DNA of 64,000 nucleotides from Diplonema papillatum. Lineage: Eukaryota > Euglenozoa > Diplonemea > Diplonemida > Diplonemidae. The translations under genes and the position numbers were made by a program. The stretch lies in the NCBI GenBank assembly GCA_030068145.1, contig JAPJBO010000315.1:1-64000 (forward strand), in the 5' to 3' direction. The notes beneath the pieces are model-generated. The model did not search any database. It was not told the DNA's origin and was given only the letters and a program-made list of their open reading frames with translations. This document shows, one piece after another, positions 32,801-43,800 of the stretch (position 1 is the stretch's first letter; the number at the start of each line of letters is the position of its first letter).

Positions 32801-33580
32801 CCCGGGCTGGCCGACGCTTCGACTTCGCGCAGCTTGCGCTCGAGCTTGTTTGTTTCGGCGCGCAGGACGACGAGCGCTTCGAAGGCCGGGTCCGCTGCAG
32901 CCGCCTCCACGCCGCCGAGGTCGTACACGACCGTGTACGCCGCGACCGCCAGCAGCGTCGCGATGCCGAAGCCTTTGCCCGGCGGCGGCCGCCCCGAGAT
33001 GCGTTGTGCCGGCGCATGCAGATTACCGCCGCAGATCATTTCCGGTCTAATACAAACTAACAGCCAACTGGTCCGGGCTCCTGGTAAATTCCCCGAAACT
33101 CCCCGATAAATTCGCCTGGACCAAATGGAACAGTGTCTAACACTGCCTATAATAGCAGGGGTTCGACCAGCTCAGTGAGCAAAAGGTGGGGAGAGCAAGC
33201 TCTTGAGTGTAAAGAGAAGGAAATACCCGCAACTCCAAGACGCCCCCTGCCCCCCCCCGGGGGCACGGGCTGACCGACGCTTCGACTTCGCGCAGCTTGC
33301 GCTCGAGCTCGTTTTTTTCGGCGCGCAGGACGACGAGCGCTTCGAAGGCGGGGTCCGCTGCGGACGCCACCACGCCGCCCCGGGCGCCGCCGAGGTCGTA
33401 CGCGACGACCGTGTACGCCGCGACCGCCAGCAGCGTCGCGATGCCGAAGCCGCCGACCAGCAGCGCGAGTCGAAACCCGCGCAGCCGCGGCGCGCCTTTG
33501 CCCGGCGGCGGCCGCCCCGAGGCGCGCGGCGCGTCTGCAGGTGTACCCGCCGCCGTGCTTTCCTGTCCCGATGTCGTCAT
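29835..33580 (-). CDS. GT61-family glycosyltransferase (type II membrane protein), four exons
   Basis: Exons 33580-33227, 31858-31690, 31482-30953 and 30347-29835 join in phases 0, 1, 0 to give 521 residues. Exon 1 encodes a short cytoplasmic tail, a membrane anchor (LALLVGGFGIATLLAVAAYT) and a coiled-coil stem (LRAEKNELERKLREVEA), typical of Golgi enzymes. Exon 3 has the GT61 features FRQALQLEFGLR and VSILKRSDRTF. Exon 4 carries the family signature DTDMLIAAHGAALANV, then GTSVVELFPH, then LMGLNYFAFEA, then a Cys-rich segment. The family includes EOGT-like, xylosyl- and POMGNT2-like enzymes; the donor sugar is unknown. Donors are GTATTT, GTATTC and GTGTGT. Intron 1 contains two decayed copies of exon 1 and a 28-bp minisatellite; intron 3 contains a MITE. 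An extra small exon in intron 1 is possible. Confidence 0.87.
30460..30746. mobile_element. TA-flanked MITE in GT61 intron 3
   Basis: The ends read TACCGTGCACCCACAACTTT and the inverse of TACTGTGCACCCACAACTGT. The inverted repeat runs about 38 bp with few mismatches through CCACAACGTGGTCAGAAT. TA bounds both sides. The interior has no ORF. Confidence 0.8.
31912..32229. repeat. 28-bp GC-rich minisatellite, about 11 units
   Basis: The unit is close to cgcgccacgaggccttctca followed by ggccgcac. Variants (aagcc, cggcggcac, ccgaac) are interspersed in a pattern suggesting higher-order duplication. Because 28 is not a multiple of three, an ORF through it cycles through three frames, yet no stop appears in at least one direction. 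It lies in GT61 intron 1. Confidence 0.9.
32235..33226 (-). pseudogene. Two decayed tandem copies of GT61 exon 1
   Basis: Bases 32780-33000 repeat the anchor/stem part of exon 1 (GFGIATLLAVAAYTVV, then LVVLRAETNKLERKLREVEA) but lack the APRLRGFRLALL segment and end in a different phase. Bases 32385-32560 are a third copy with further indels. Each copy is followed by the same spacer (gcatgcagattaccgccgca, then cacctggtccgggctcctgg). A unit of about 450 bp therefore exists in three copies, and only the rightmost one keeps the ATG and phase needed to splice to exon 2. Confidence 0.8.
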
Positions 33581-33719
33581 ATTTGAAGCCCTCGCAGGCT
33601 GCTTTGGATGCGGCGTCCCGCTAACCTCACTTTTGGTGAGGAACCCAAAAACCTGGTTTGGGGGGTTTTTTTTGTGCCCTCTTAATTCCCCCCCCGTGGC
33701 GGTGCAGGTAATTAGCTTC

Positions 33720-33975
33720 CGTTTTGCCTCGGGTTTCCGACCAACTTTCTTTTGTCGCAATAAACATATCAACCAACATACTGGTGGCACTGTTTGCCAC
33801 CTGTGTGACACTCGCCCCGCTCCCCCAGGTGCACATTCTTGAAGACAACAGCCCATTTCCAATTCAACCACGAGTCAGCTGCGTGCTGGAAAAACATTGG
33901 CACGCCTCGACTCTCTTACTCGGCTCCCGTGGCAGCCCCAAACTTCTGCAGCCAGCGCCCTCGGGTATACAGCCC
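33720..33975. repeat. Dispersed repeat R7, copy 1 (pair with 46.1-46.5 kb)
   Basis: Shared words include gtttgccacctgtgtg, cgccccgctcccccaggtgc, acagcccatttc and cagccccaaacttctg. It lies just upstream of the GT61 gene. Non-coding. Confidence 0.7.
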
Positions 33976-33999
33976 TTCCCCAAGTTCCAGCCAACCGAA

Positions 34000-35580
34000 G
34001 ATTTTGAAGAATGAAGAAGTTCTGAACTTCGAAGCCACAAATACCGGGTTTGCGGGCATGTGGTACCGTCAAGCGAATGTCGTGCCACGCCCGATCGTAG
34101 TGCCGAGCGTCCCGACCTCAACACAGCGGCGTGTGAATCTGGGACAAGTCGAATAGAAACAAAACGCACTTCTCATTGCTCGGAGCCAGTGCTCCCGCTA
34201 ACTAAAAAGTGCGCCAAAAAAGAGGCTGGAAAAAAGAGGATGAGGAATTCCTCATGAGGAATTCCTACCTTTTTCCCGTTGGTGGTATCGTGCAGCTCTC
34301 TGCTGGCTGGTAGCAGGACTTTCTCTTGTGCTACACCTTGTTGCGACCAGAATGTGCCCAGGTAATACGAGCCAGACCGCCAAACGTTCGCCTATTCAGG
34401 CCGACTGACGAGATCTTAACGGATTTGCGACAACTGGAGCCCGTTTGGACTCGACGTTGTTGCGACTCTTTTGACATGCGACACAATAAGAAACGGCAAG
34501 CATCGTATTCGGGACAAACGGTGGCCATGTGGGCTTTCCTTAGGCTCGTACTTTTGTGCAGGTTGATCCATCGCTGATACCGGAAGGGAGGTTAGTGATG
34601 ACGGCGAACATACTCGGAGGCGACAGGCCGTGCTCATTTCGACGGAGGATGGAGGGAGAAACCATGCAACAAAATCCGGGCCCTATCTTTCGTTGGGCGC
34701 TCCCGTCCACCCCCCGCACGAACATCTTTGTCTGTATTTGCGTAGGGGTTGCAGCACGCTCCTTCTTTTTGCAGCGGCCACCTCGAGCACTTCCCACATT
34801 GCAGAAAAAAGCATTAAAAAGACAGGCGCTTCGTTTTGTTTGTGCGTGCCGGGACGCAGTCGTCTTTCGACTTCAGCAGCTCAGCCATTTCTAAGATTCT
34901 CTCTTTGTTTGTGCGTGCCGGTTGATCGTTTTTCCCACTTGTATTTACCCTGTGTATATTCAGGTAAGGAATTCTGATCAACCACCAAAACACGCTGTTT
35001 ACGTCTTTTTAGCCTGCACAATACATTGAAGGGCAACCCGCAAGAAAAGTTAGTACCAAAAGTGGTACTAAAAAAAGACGAGATAAGGGCTAGGGTTTCG
35101 AGTGCCATGCAAAGACGGCTAGCTCACCAGGGGCAGGCTCGAGCGAGGGAAGCTGCTCAAACTTCGGTCGAGTCATCGTCGTCTTCGTCCGCATCGAGAT
35201 CGTCTTCGGACGACGTTACTTCGGTCGGGTGGGTGGCACCCCGTCAGAAATAACACGCAAGGCTCCCGGAACAAGCAATACCCCTCGCGGATCGTTCCTT
35301 TGCAACGTGTCGCTAGGGGGTTTGCGTCTTCGGGCCAGAAGTCGTGCAGTGCAGCACGTTTCCGCATTTTCACCGTGCGAGTGCAGCACATTCCGAAGGC
35401 AGCAACGCGGCCCGGCCGAAATTGAGCCTACTCGTCCATCTACTAGGGCGGAAGATGCACAACCAGGTAATTCAGATACAGGCTTGCCAAGTTGCCACTC
35501 AAGCTTGTACGTGTCGGTGGAGAGTGCTTGTTGAGCAATCATTCGCAGTGCAGCGTTGTACGCCACCTGCAGAGCTGAGC
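34000..35580. other. Intergenic, repeat-derived
   Basis: No gene is seen. Bases 34605-34700 are a diverged piece of family R1, and 34910-35075 are a good copy of the caggtaaggaattctgatca / ccaaaacacgctg family. The remainder shows no domain-bearing frame. Confidence 0.5.
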
Positions 35581-35585
35581 AGGAT

Positions 35586-35655
35586 GTATGCGTTGGAATG
35601 TCGGAGCGCAGCACGCGTTTCACTCACCCAGTTGTCAAAGTACGACCGAACAACG
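35586..35655 (-). pseudogene. Partial tandem copy of the UTP25 3' end
   Basis: About 65 bp match 35693-35757, which encode the last 22 codons of UTP25 (ERAKRVLTSDNPTHMF). The copy is about 75-80% identical and has lost the reading frame. It sits directly downstream of the gene's stop codon. Confidence 0.65.
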
Positions 35656-35687
35656 GTATGAACACCATACGCAACGGACAACACACA

Positions 35688-38087
35688 CTAGCAGAACATG
35701 TGCGTTGGATTGTCGGAGGTCAGCACACGTTTCGCTCTCTCAGTTCCGAGAACCCGGACAAGCTGGTGCATGTCAAGGCGAGAGTACAATGTGAGGACAG
35801 AAGGCGTGATCTCGTCGGTGATGTTGTTGACGAGCTCATGATAGAACCACGGGCACTGCGGGAGCTGGTAGAAGATGATGGACTTCACGCCCGAGATGAA
35901 GAACCGGCGGAAGAAGTAGAACCGCTCCGTCATCAGCAGGAAGCTCCGCTTCTTGCTCGTGAACTCTTTGATCGCGTGGTGCATCTCCTTCACGGGCGTG
36001 TACTCGCACAGCTCGCAGAACGAGTCGCGGTCGACGGACTCGAAAAAGTTCCGCACCCGCGTGTAGTCGAAATACGACGGGATGAACACGATGGTGGACA
36101 TGGTGCCGATGTTCGAATTCATGCCCGAGATCAGCCGGGAGAAAATCCTCTTCTCGAAGTACTCGAACCGCTCGTCGGGGCTCTTCGCGACGGAAGACAC
36201 GTCGAGGCGGTGGAAAAGGTGCCGCGCCTCGTTCACGACCCGCGTGAGCTCCCCATTGAAGCTCCGGCCGAGCTTCAGGAGCCCGGACCGGTTCTTGCAG
36301 CCGTTTGTCATCAAAGCGTTGAATTCCGCCGCGTTTGCGCGGGACACCGCGATGGTCTGCCGGACGACGGCTCCCTCCCCGTCGAGGAGCCGCTGCTTTA
36401 TGCGGTAGATGTCCGCGCAGGTCTGGATGTCCATCGGCAGCTGGTTGACGGCCGCCACGGACTCCTCCACCCAGTGGAAGTTCTGCAGCGCCATCACCTC
36501 GAGCTGGTCGAGATACAGGACCTCGATCGACGCGAGGAAGTCGTTGCCCTGCTTTTTGTTCTTCGCGAGCACCGTGGAGAGCCCGAGGGGCGACGCGAAG
36601 ATGATGTCCGACTTGGCGAAGCTCGAGAAAATCTGCACCTGCTTCACCGCCCGCGGCAGAGGCGCCTCGCCCGCCGCCGCCGCGGCCCCCGGCTTCTGCT
36701 TCTTGTCGAAGTTGACCGCGACGCCGAAGCAGAACTTGTCGTTGATGTTGCCGGAGAACTGCTGCTTGTAGTCCTGCGTGCGCCGGTGGAACTTCGGGTC
36801 CTTCTCCTGCTCGAATTCGCTGAAGTCTTCGACGAAGCGTTCCCAGTTGGTGACGTCGCTGCACCCAGTTATCCGGACGAGGCTTTCGACGTACTGCAAG
36901 CAGACGTTCCTGTACGGCAAGAGGACCAGCACCGTGGGGCGCTGGTACCCCTGGTCTCGGAAGGTGTCGTCGTCCGCCTCGCTCGCGTCGAGCTTCTTCT
37001 TTTTGATCATCCGATTGTGCGCGGAGACGGTGTGCGTGTTGCGGAGGAGGTGCGCCAAGGCGTGGAGCAGGTGTGCGTCGACGACCGCCGGCGCGTTCTC
37101 CCACGTGCGCAGCGGGAAGAGGACGTCGGCGTACGACTCGAGGGAGGCGAGGTACGCGCGGCCGAAGCAGCGCTGCTTCTCGGGCAAGGCGGCGGCGGCC
37201 GCCGCCGGCTCCGGCCCCGGCGCGAGGCAGCTGGCTGCCAGGAAGTTGCCCGGCACCGCGCCGGCCGTCGCCCGGGCCTGCAGCGCCTGCAAGTCGGCGG
37301 CATCGGCGCGCGCCGCGAACGTCGCGTGCGGCGCCAGGTCCGGCCAGCCGCCTTGGCTGCTCGGCAGGGCCGCCGCGGTCTTCTGCTTCTTCGCCGGGCG
37401 GGCTGCGCCGCCGCCTTCGGCGGCCGCGCCCTTTTCGAAGTGCGCCAAGAACGCCGCCGTGTGCAGGACCGGGTCGAGGGGCTCGAACACCTCCTCTTCG
37501 TCGTCGGACCCTTCGTCCCCGGATTCGGTGCTTTCGCTGGGGGCGGCGGGTTCGCCCTGCCGGTCGTCTTCCTCCTCGTCTTCTTCGCTGTCGCTCGGGG
37601 GTTGCCCGCGGTTGCGGCCGGACTGCTTCACTTCGGTTTCAAGCTGCTTCAAAAGCTCACGCTCCTCGGGAGATAGCTTCGCCATTTCTTCTTCGTCGAG
37701 TTCGGATCCGAGGTCGTCGTCGTCGTCGCCTTCTTCGGATTCTTCGAGTTCCTCGATTTCCTCGACTTCTTCTTCGTCGGGGAGGTTGTCGAGGTCGTCT
37801 GCAGGGTTCGGCCTGGTCACGCCGAAGGACTGCAGCAACGCCGCGTAGCCCTGTTCGTCTGCCCGAAGGGCGTCGGTCATCGGCTCCTCGCTGCTGGAGC
37901 TGACGGCGTCATCGTCGCGCTTGCGCTTCTTCTCGAGGACCTTGTCCAGCCGCGCGTTGTCCCGGGCGACCTTCTCTTCGCGCGTCTTCTTCTTCCTGCC
38001 GCCGCCCTTCGTTCCGCCGCCCGTCCACTTTCCTCCCTTTCCGGGGCGGCCCCCCTTGCCGCCCTTCCCCTTCCCGCGGCCCCCCAT
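35688..38087 (-). CDS. UTP25: U3 small nucleolar RNA-associated protein 25 (UTP25/DEF)
   Basis: This single long exon encodes 799 residues from ATG 38087. UTP25 is a nucleolar component of the small-subunit processome needed for 18S pre-rRNA cleavage; it has a DEAD-box-like fold without the catalytic motifs. The first 270 residues are Gly/Lys-rich and then acidic (GRGKGKGGKGGRPGKGG, EEVEEIEELEESEEGDDDDD), typical of nucleolar proteins. The conserved body follows: RPTVLVLLPYRNVCLQYVES, NDKFCFGVAVNF, SDIIFASPLGL, VLYLDQLEVMALQNFHWVEE, STIVFIPSYFDYTRVRNFFE, then SIIFYQLPQCPWFYHELVN. The usual ending LGTERAKRVLTSDNPTHMF is present. The frame stays open upstream to 38291, but the methionine at 38087 begins the family-like basic N-terminus. 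Length matches fungal and animal orthologues. Confidence 0.95.
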   Translation of the reverse strand: MGGRGKGKGGKGGRPGKGGKWTGGGTKGGGRKKKTREEKVARDNARLDKVLEKKRKRDDDAVSSSSEEPMTDALRADEQGYAALLQSFGVTRPNPADDLDNLPDEEEVEEIEELEESEEGDDDDDLGSELDEEEMAKLSPEERELLKQLETEVKQSGRNRGQPPSDSEEDEEEDDRQGEPAAPSESTESGDEGSDDEEEVFEPLDPVLHTAAFLAHFEKGAAAEGGGAARPAKKQKTAAALPSSQGGWPDLAPHATFAARADAADLQALQARATAGAVPGNFLAASCLAPGPEPAAAAAALPEKQRCFGRAYLASLESYADVLFPLRTWENAPAVVDAHLLHALAHLLRNTHTVSAHNRMIKKKKLDASEADDDTFRDQGYQRPTVLVLLPYRNVCLQYVESLVRITGCSDVTNWERFVEDFSEFEQEKDPKFHRRTQDYKQQFSGNINDKFCFGVAVNFDKKQKPGAAAAAGEAPLPRAVKQVQIFSSFAKSDIIFASPLGLSTVLAKNKKQGNDFLASIEVLYLDQLEVMALQNFHWVEESVAAVNQLPMDIQTCADIYRIKQRLLDGEGAVVRQTIAVSRANAAEFNALMTNGCKNRSGLLKLGRSFNGELTRVVNEARHLFHRLDVSSVAKSPDERFEYFEKRIFSRLISGMNSNIGTMSTIVFIPSYFDYTRVRNFFESVDRDSFCELCEYTPVKEMHHAIKEFTSKKRSFLLMTERFYFFRRFFISGVKSIIFYQLPQCPWFYHELVNNITDEITPSVLTLYSRLDMHQLVRVLGTERAKRVLTSDNPTHMFC

Positions 38088-38320
38088 CTTCTTCCCCTGG
38101 CGCCTTCGTGGTTGGTGAGTGGAGTGAGCTTGCATAGGTCGATTCTGCTCGCGCTGGCTTGGCGTGGCCCATCTGCGTATGCTCTGCACGCTCCCCACAT
38201 GTCGAGCTGACTGGGGGCAGGCAAACCTTTGTCGATGCTGCTTGTTCGCTGGTATGCGTGCCTTCATGCCACGCTGACTGAGGCAAAGCAAACACGCTGG
38301 CGGTTGGTGTCGCGTTCCGG

Positions 38321-38760
38321 ATTATCTCCAGCGCTCGCAGTGGTCTCTTCTGGTTCGCAACGGACTATTTTGTTGATGAGGATGCAAGACGCCTTGTCGA
38401 CCAGTGACCCAGAGAAAGTCTTGAAAGCCCAAGCCGCCGTCACCCGCCGGAGGGAGACGGTAGCATGCACTGCGGCAGGGCCGCTTCCTTTTCCGGCGAA
38501 CACGGTGGTCTGGCAGCCTGTCTGGCCTTCCGGATTCTCCAGTGCTCCTTTCTGGTTCACAACCGACCATCTTGTTGATGAGGATGCCAGACACCTTCGT
38601 CCAGAGAGACGGAAAAAGTCTTGAAAGCCCAAGTCGCCGTCAGACACGGCAGCATGCACTGCGGCTGGGCCGTTTCCTTTGCCGGGGCGGGCGAACAGGC
38701 TGGTCTGGCAGCCCTGTCGCCTTCCGGATTCTCCAGCGCAGTGGTCTCTTTCCCCAGCCT
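38321..38760. repeat. Tandem repeat of about 205 bp upstream of UTP25
   Basis: Two full units and a partial third carry ttgttgatgaggatgc, gtcttgaaagcccaag and agcatgcactgcggc, about 80% identical. The first unit begins about 230 bp upstream of the UTP25 start. No coding frame is shared between units. Confidence 0.85.
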
Positions 38761-38899
38761 GCAAGCTTCGCGGTGAGTCGAAAGGACAACGGCAAAGAAA
38801 CGCGCGGCTTTGTTGTGTTCTTGAAAGAATTCCGAAGAAAAGATCGGGTGCTCGCTCCCAGCAGAAAGGCGGGAGCTGAGCCGTGTCGCCGCAAAGAGA

Positions 38900-40800
38900 A
38901 TGCTGCTTAGCGTCCAAAGCATTCATAGAAGGGAGGCCTGCGAGAGATCTTCGCGGGATAGTGCGGAGGGATCGGTCGGGGGGAAGGGCACCGGCACTGC
39001 CTCACGCGTCGTGGAGAGCATGTTGGCGCTGGAACGACAAGCATCCTTGGTGCAGTGCACGGACCAAAGAGCTTCACACGTACGCGAGGCTTAGGGTGCA
39101 AAACCCGCAAAGCACTCAAAGGAGACATGCCAATAAGGGGGTTGTTTGAAATCAGGTACCCTTTCCATGACCCGGGATATGCATGGAGATAAACCGGTGG
39201 TACAAGTCGCTGAAAGCTTGCTTTCGTGTCGTCAGAGCTGGGGACGGGCGCCGTAGTTATGACCGGTTCGAATCGTGTCCACCTCAGGAAAACTAGAACC
39301 CAAAAGTTCCGGCTGACACGCTGGGATGCGTAGTGAACTTCGCGGCATGCTTTGGGCTGGATTTTCTTATTTCACACAGCACGATGATGCACGATAACTA
39401 GCACCATGGGCGGCAAGGATAGCTCGGCAAACAGGAGGGATGTGAAGTGCCCGTCGTTCCTGTTGCGCACATCTAACAACACATTTGCTGCAGAGACGTC
39501 ATAATCTCAGACGATCCCAACACGGTTCAGGGAGGGAGAATTTATACACTGGCCTCCATCAACCCAATCAAGCATGCGGAGCCGACAGGGCAGCCAGTCT
39601 ACTTTTTGTTAACTGGGTGCTCATCGGACGCGCTTGCACTACTGAACGATCGGTGCTTTTTTAGAGTTAGAGTTCGCTTGAGAATTTTTGAATGGAAAAC
39701 GGGGAGTCGATGAATACGGCGCCTGCATCACCGGGACCCAACGCGGGTTTGGATGATCTTGATGATATTCGCCCGCAGACGACTTAAGGGGCCTGCCTGG
39801 GTCGGAAACGAGGTCGAAACAGACGTCGAGAACAACCGCCAGGCTGGGACACTACTACTGGGGAGGGTATTGCACAAGATGAAACAGCTGGCCGCTTACA
39901 GGTCCCTCGTGGGGCGGGGTCGCCTCTGAGATCTGCACATGAGGGAACAGTCGGAAATCGAGCGACCTTTGCAGCGCATTTTCACGCTGAAAGAGGTGCC
40001 ACGCCTGATCCCGACCGCACCTTCGATGGGTCACTTCCAGAACGCCACAGGTCAAGAGGTTCAACGACCTCACGGTCAGTTCTCAGCTGGTCAAGAGGTA
40101 CGGTCCGTGGCCGGGAGGAACCGAAGAAGGCGGCCTTGCCCCGCAGATAAAGCAGGCCAGAAAGGATTGCAGTTTTGCTTACCTTTTTTTCTTAACAGAC
40201 ATATATGCTGACGAGAACATTTCCGGAACAACGGTTGCACATGAGAGAGAAAACGAAGCCAACAAAAAAGTGCTACTACAGGAAACCCCCCCCCCCCAGA
40301 GAGGTTTATACCCTGTACACGCGAAGAACAAAAACTGTTGCCTTATCGTTTTCATCACCTTTGGTCAGTTGATGCTGATCGTCCGTTACTTCGTTTATCT
40401 GTGCAAGCCCCAACTCCGGAGATGTTCTCTGTACCAACAATCTTGCGGGTTGCCCTGCAACAAGACGTAGGCGTAGCGTGTTGTGGTAGTTAATCAGAAT
40501 TCGTAACCTGCAAATGAAACAGGGTAAAAACAAGTTGGAAAACGATCAACCAGCTCGCACGTAGCACGAGGTCGAAACAGACGTATGAAACAGGTCTGGG
40601 CGCTTTTTGGTCGAACATGAACAAAACAGCGAAGATTGCCCGACGAAAGTCCGTCTCTTTGACTAAAAGCAACAGCGAACAGGACGGACCTTGCGCACCA
40701 ACAAGGGACTGCGGCCAGTTCCCACTGTGGATGGGGACACAGGCAAAGCCGTCAGCGACCCAGGCATCTCGGCAGCTTTGAGTTTGCATCTGGAAAAAGA
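38900..40800. other. Intergenic, no gene seen
   Basis: Bases 38900-40250 appear unique, with only short unsupported frames. Bases 40300-40620 are a reversed copy of the ccaaaacacgctg / gggttgccctgc family. A GGTTCGAATC word at 39253 looks like a tRNA B box but no cloverleaf can be drawn around it. Confidence 0.5.
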
Positions 40801-40808
40801 AAGCTTGC

Positions 40809-43800
40809 CTACACGCCTCTCAATGCCAACTCGGGAGCTTGGCTACGGTACGGTTGCAGGTCTACTTCGTCCTCCTCATTGATGGGAGCCTCGCCTGCGC
40901 TAATGGGCTCGCCTCTACCGACGGCTTCGAGCATTTGCCTGATTCCCTTCTGTCGGTGGCCACGAGCGATTTTGAGAGCCGTATCTCCGACTGCGTTAGT
41001 TGTTGCCGTGTAACAGCTTTCTTTTTGAGGGCACGGGAAAAAGACAGGCGTTTCGCTTTGTTTGCGCGTGCCTCCCATGTTTCGTGTTCAGGTTACGACT
41101 TGCAGCTTCTTTTGAAGCATCCAGGGCGGTCGTAGGGGTTTACTAGATACTAGCACTTGCCAATTTCTGCCAATCCAGCAGCCGTGTCACGTGTCCGGAC
41201 ACTCCCCCGGGCCAAAAAAACACCACAGCTATTCTTTCCCCGCTGGCGCGGTAGAGGAAACGGACTTTCGGGGACCATGAATCCGCGTGCTGGCCGAACA
41301 GTAACGCGGGGGGAGGAAAACGCGTTTCAATTTAGGGAGCGGGGCATGCACCCCTGGAGGCCATGGCTTGTTTTTAGTTGCTAGGTTTCCGGTAAACTCA
41401 TTCTTTTCTTGCGCAGTAGTTGCCCACTGGCAAATGAAACGATGGGATGTGCATACATCGATCGCGGATATGGATGGAAGCTTCTGCTATGAGCAGCTGT
41501 CTGACGACGTCTTCGTGATCGCATTGGCTTGCCACAACGAGTGCTGTCGAGTCATCTGTATAGCGTTGATGGGGTGCCTTTACTTTGCGGCAATGAAGGA
41601 TCGGCATCGTGACAAGGCGAGTTAGATCCTTGCCTGATCCACTCCCTTTTCTGATGGCCAACCTTCAGGAATAAAAGAGAGAGAGAGAGAGAGAGAGAGA
41701 AAGACGAGTTAGAGAGATCAAACTCTGGCAAATGGAAGATTGCCGCAACCTCGTCCGCTTTGCCCTGCGGCTGACCAACCTTTCGAGCGTTTGTTCAGCG
41801 CAAGCGCCAACCTTCAAGATAATAATATGCCACGCTTTGATGCATTGGTTCCAGCCACTGGGTCTGAGAGCCCGTGGTTGTGTAATATTGCCTAGCTTGA
41901 CCCCCCCGTAGCACGTGCTTCCAGTGCACTGAAAGAAAACAAACATACAGTTGCCTTGAATGTCGGTATCCGCGTCTGCTTCGAGCAACATGGCAATCAC
42001 ATTCGTATGAGCGTTCCGGCAGGCCATAATGAGGGCCGTGTCGGTCACTGTGTAGTAAGTAGGATGGCTGGCTAGAAAGAGAGACAACAACGATACGCGA
42101 TTAGCTGTTCATGTCATTACAAAGACCAAATCGTGGAGTGGACATCTCGCCCCTCCACGGGGGTTTTTGCCTCGTAAGGGGGCTTACCTTCAGACAAACA
42201 AGAACTAAAGCACATACGATTGCCTTGCATATCAACGTCAGCCCCCGCTGCCAGCAATTTCCGAACAATCTCTTCGATGCCGTTGCGACACGCTACGATC
42301 AGTGCCGTGTCTCCAACTGCGGGATATGAAATGCACTTGATATATATGGTACAGAAACGGTCGACATGCAAAATATCGCGAAGTTTGTGACCACGACTCA
42401 GCCCCCGTAGGGTACACTGGAGCGAAATGCGAAATGCTAGGCAGAACTGCAGAGGTGGAAGAACATTTCCGGACTTGGAGCTTGCACGGCTAAGTGAAGT
42501 ACTGCACCTAGCATCAACTGATCAATGCTGAGAGGGAAAGAGAGAGAAGACACATCGAACCAAGTCTAACGGTGGGTTCTCCACCGCTAGGCTAGATCCG
42601 GGGCAGCTCCCTGAGGACAGCGGCGGGGGTAGTCACTTAGCAGTCCCAGGGCCTCTCCACCCCCGCCTGCTCGTGGTCATCGCTACCGCGCTGAACTTGA
42701 GAGAAATAGAGTGCAGCGACCATGTCTCCGAGCAATTTCCGGCTGCCTCACTACTAACCTACTTCTAAAGCTGGCGTAGGTCGTTTCCTCGGAAGCGCGG
42801 TCCCCGTCGTGTACAGGGTGGGATTTCTTGCATTGGCATTTTTCGTTGGTTTCGTTTAACCTTTCGTGCGCACCGTTGCTCCGGAGATGCACCCTTCAGT
42901 ACAAATGGACTACTCGTTGCAACGAACAAGATGCTACCGCCGACTAGTGGCAAGAGGTGGAGATGCGTTCAAATCTGAATCATTGCTCCTTCACTGGGGC
43001 TTGCGGTTGAGACGTCCGACACTTTGTTCCTCTCCCTCCGCTCACCCACGATAACAGGTCCGAGAACCATAACCTAGTTCTGTGACGAGAGGCATACCGA
43101 TGTTCTGCATATTCGTGTCAGCGCCAGCCTTCAGCAGCAACGTTACTGGCCCAATGTAGCCGTTACGGCTGGCTTTGATGAGCGCAGTATCGCGGACTAT
43201 ATTTGTTATATATGGATAGAGCTTGGGAAAAGGAAGTTCGCACACAGCCGATGGGCGGTGTGCACCAACAGGCAGCGATGTAGCAGCTGAAAGCTGATGA
43301 CTTGCGCCAGAAGTTTCTCGGCGTAAGGCACTGGGTGGAAGTCGGCTGAACCGGGAGCTACCGGAGAAGGTGCCTTGGTGATTCGGGGTGTTACACGGTG
43401 TTACACCTGGTTCGTTCGCGGGGATAAATGAAACCTCGGTAAAGGACTGCGTTATCTTTTCCCATTCAAGAAGTCAGAAGAAGTCCATACACTTGTCCTG
43501 CGCGTCTGGATTGGAGCCGGCCTCGAGCAGCTTCTCGACGACTAAGCTGTGCCCGTTGCGGCCCGCCTCGATCAAGGCTGTTCCACCGGCTGTGTAAAAG
43601 GGCAAGGTTGTTAGCCACGGACGAGAATGGAAAAGACTCGTTGATATCTCGTTGTTCGATCTACAACAGCGATCTACAACATCTACAGCCCAGTTCCAGG
43701 TTACTGCAAACCGAACTGCATCTCGTCCAGTTTTCAGAGGACTGGCGTGCTGGTGGGGAAGCTTTACTGTACCGGGCTAAACTCATGCTTGAGCCAGGAT

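Noticed and set aside
34915-35060. caggtaagg in the dispersed repeat as a splice donor of a gene
   Set aside because: The same motif recurs in repeat copies with no adjacent coding frame, and donors of real genes here are GTATGC-like.
35556-37676. 706-codon plus-strand open frame
   Set aside because: It is the antisense of UTP25. The minus-strand frame carries all UTP25 motifs, while the plus frame is Arg/Glu/Leu-rich antisense composition.
39195-39280. tRNA or Pol III promoter suggested by GGTTCGAATC
   Set aside because: No acceptor stem, D arm or anticodon arm can be formed around it and no A box is present. The same holds for the similar word at 47478.
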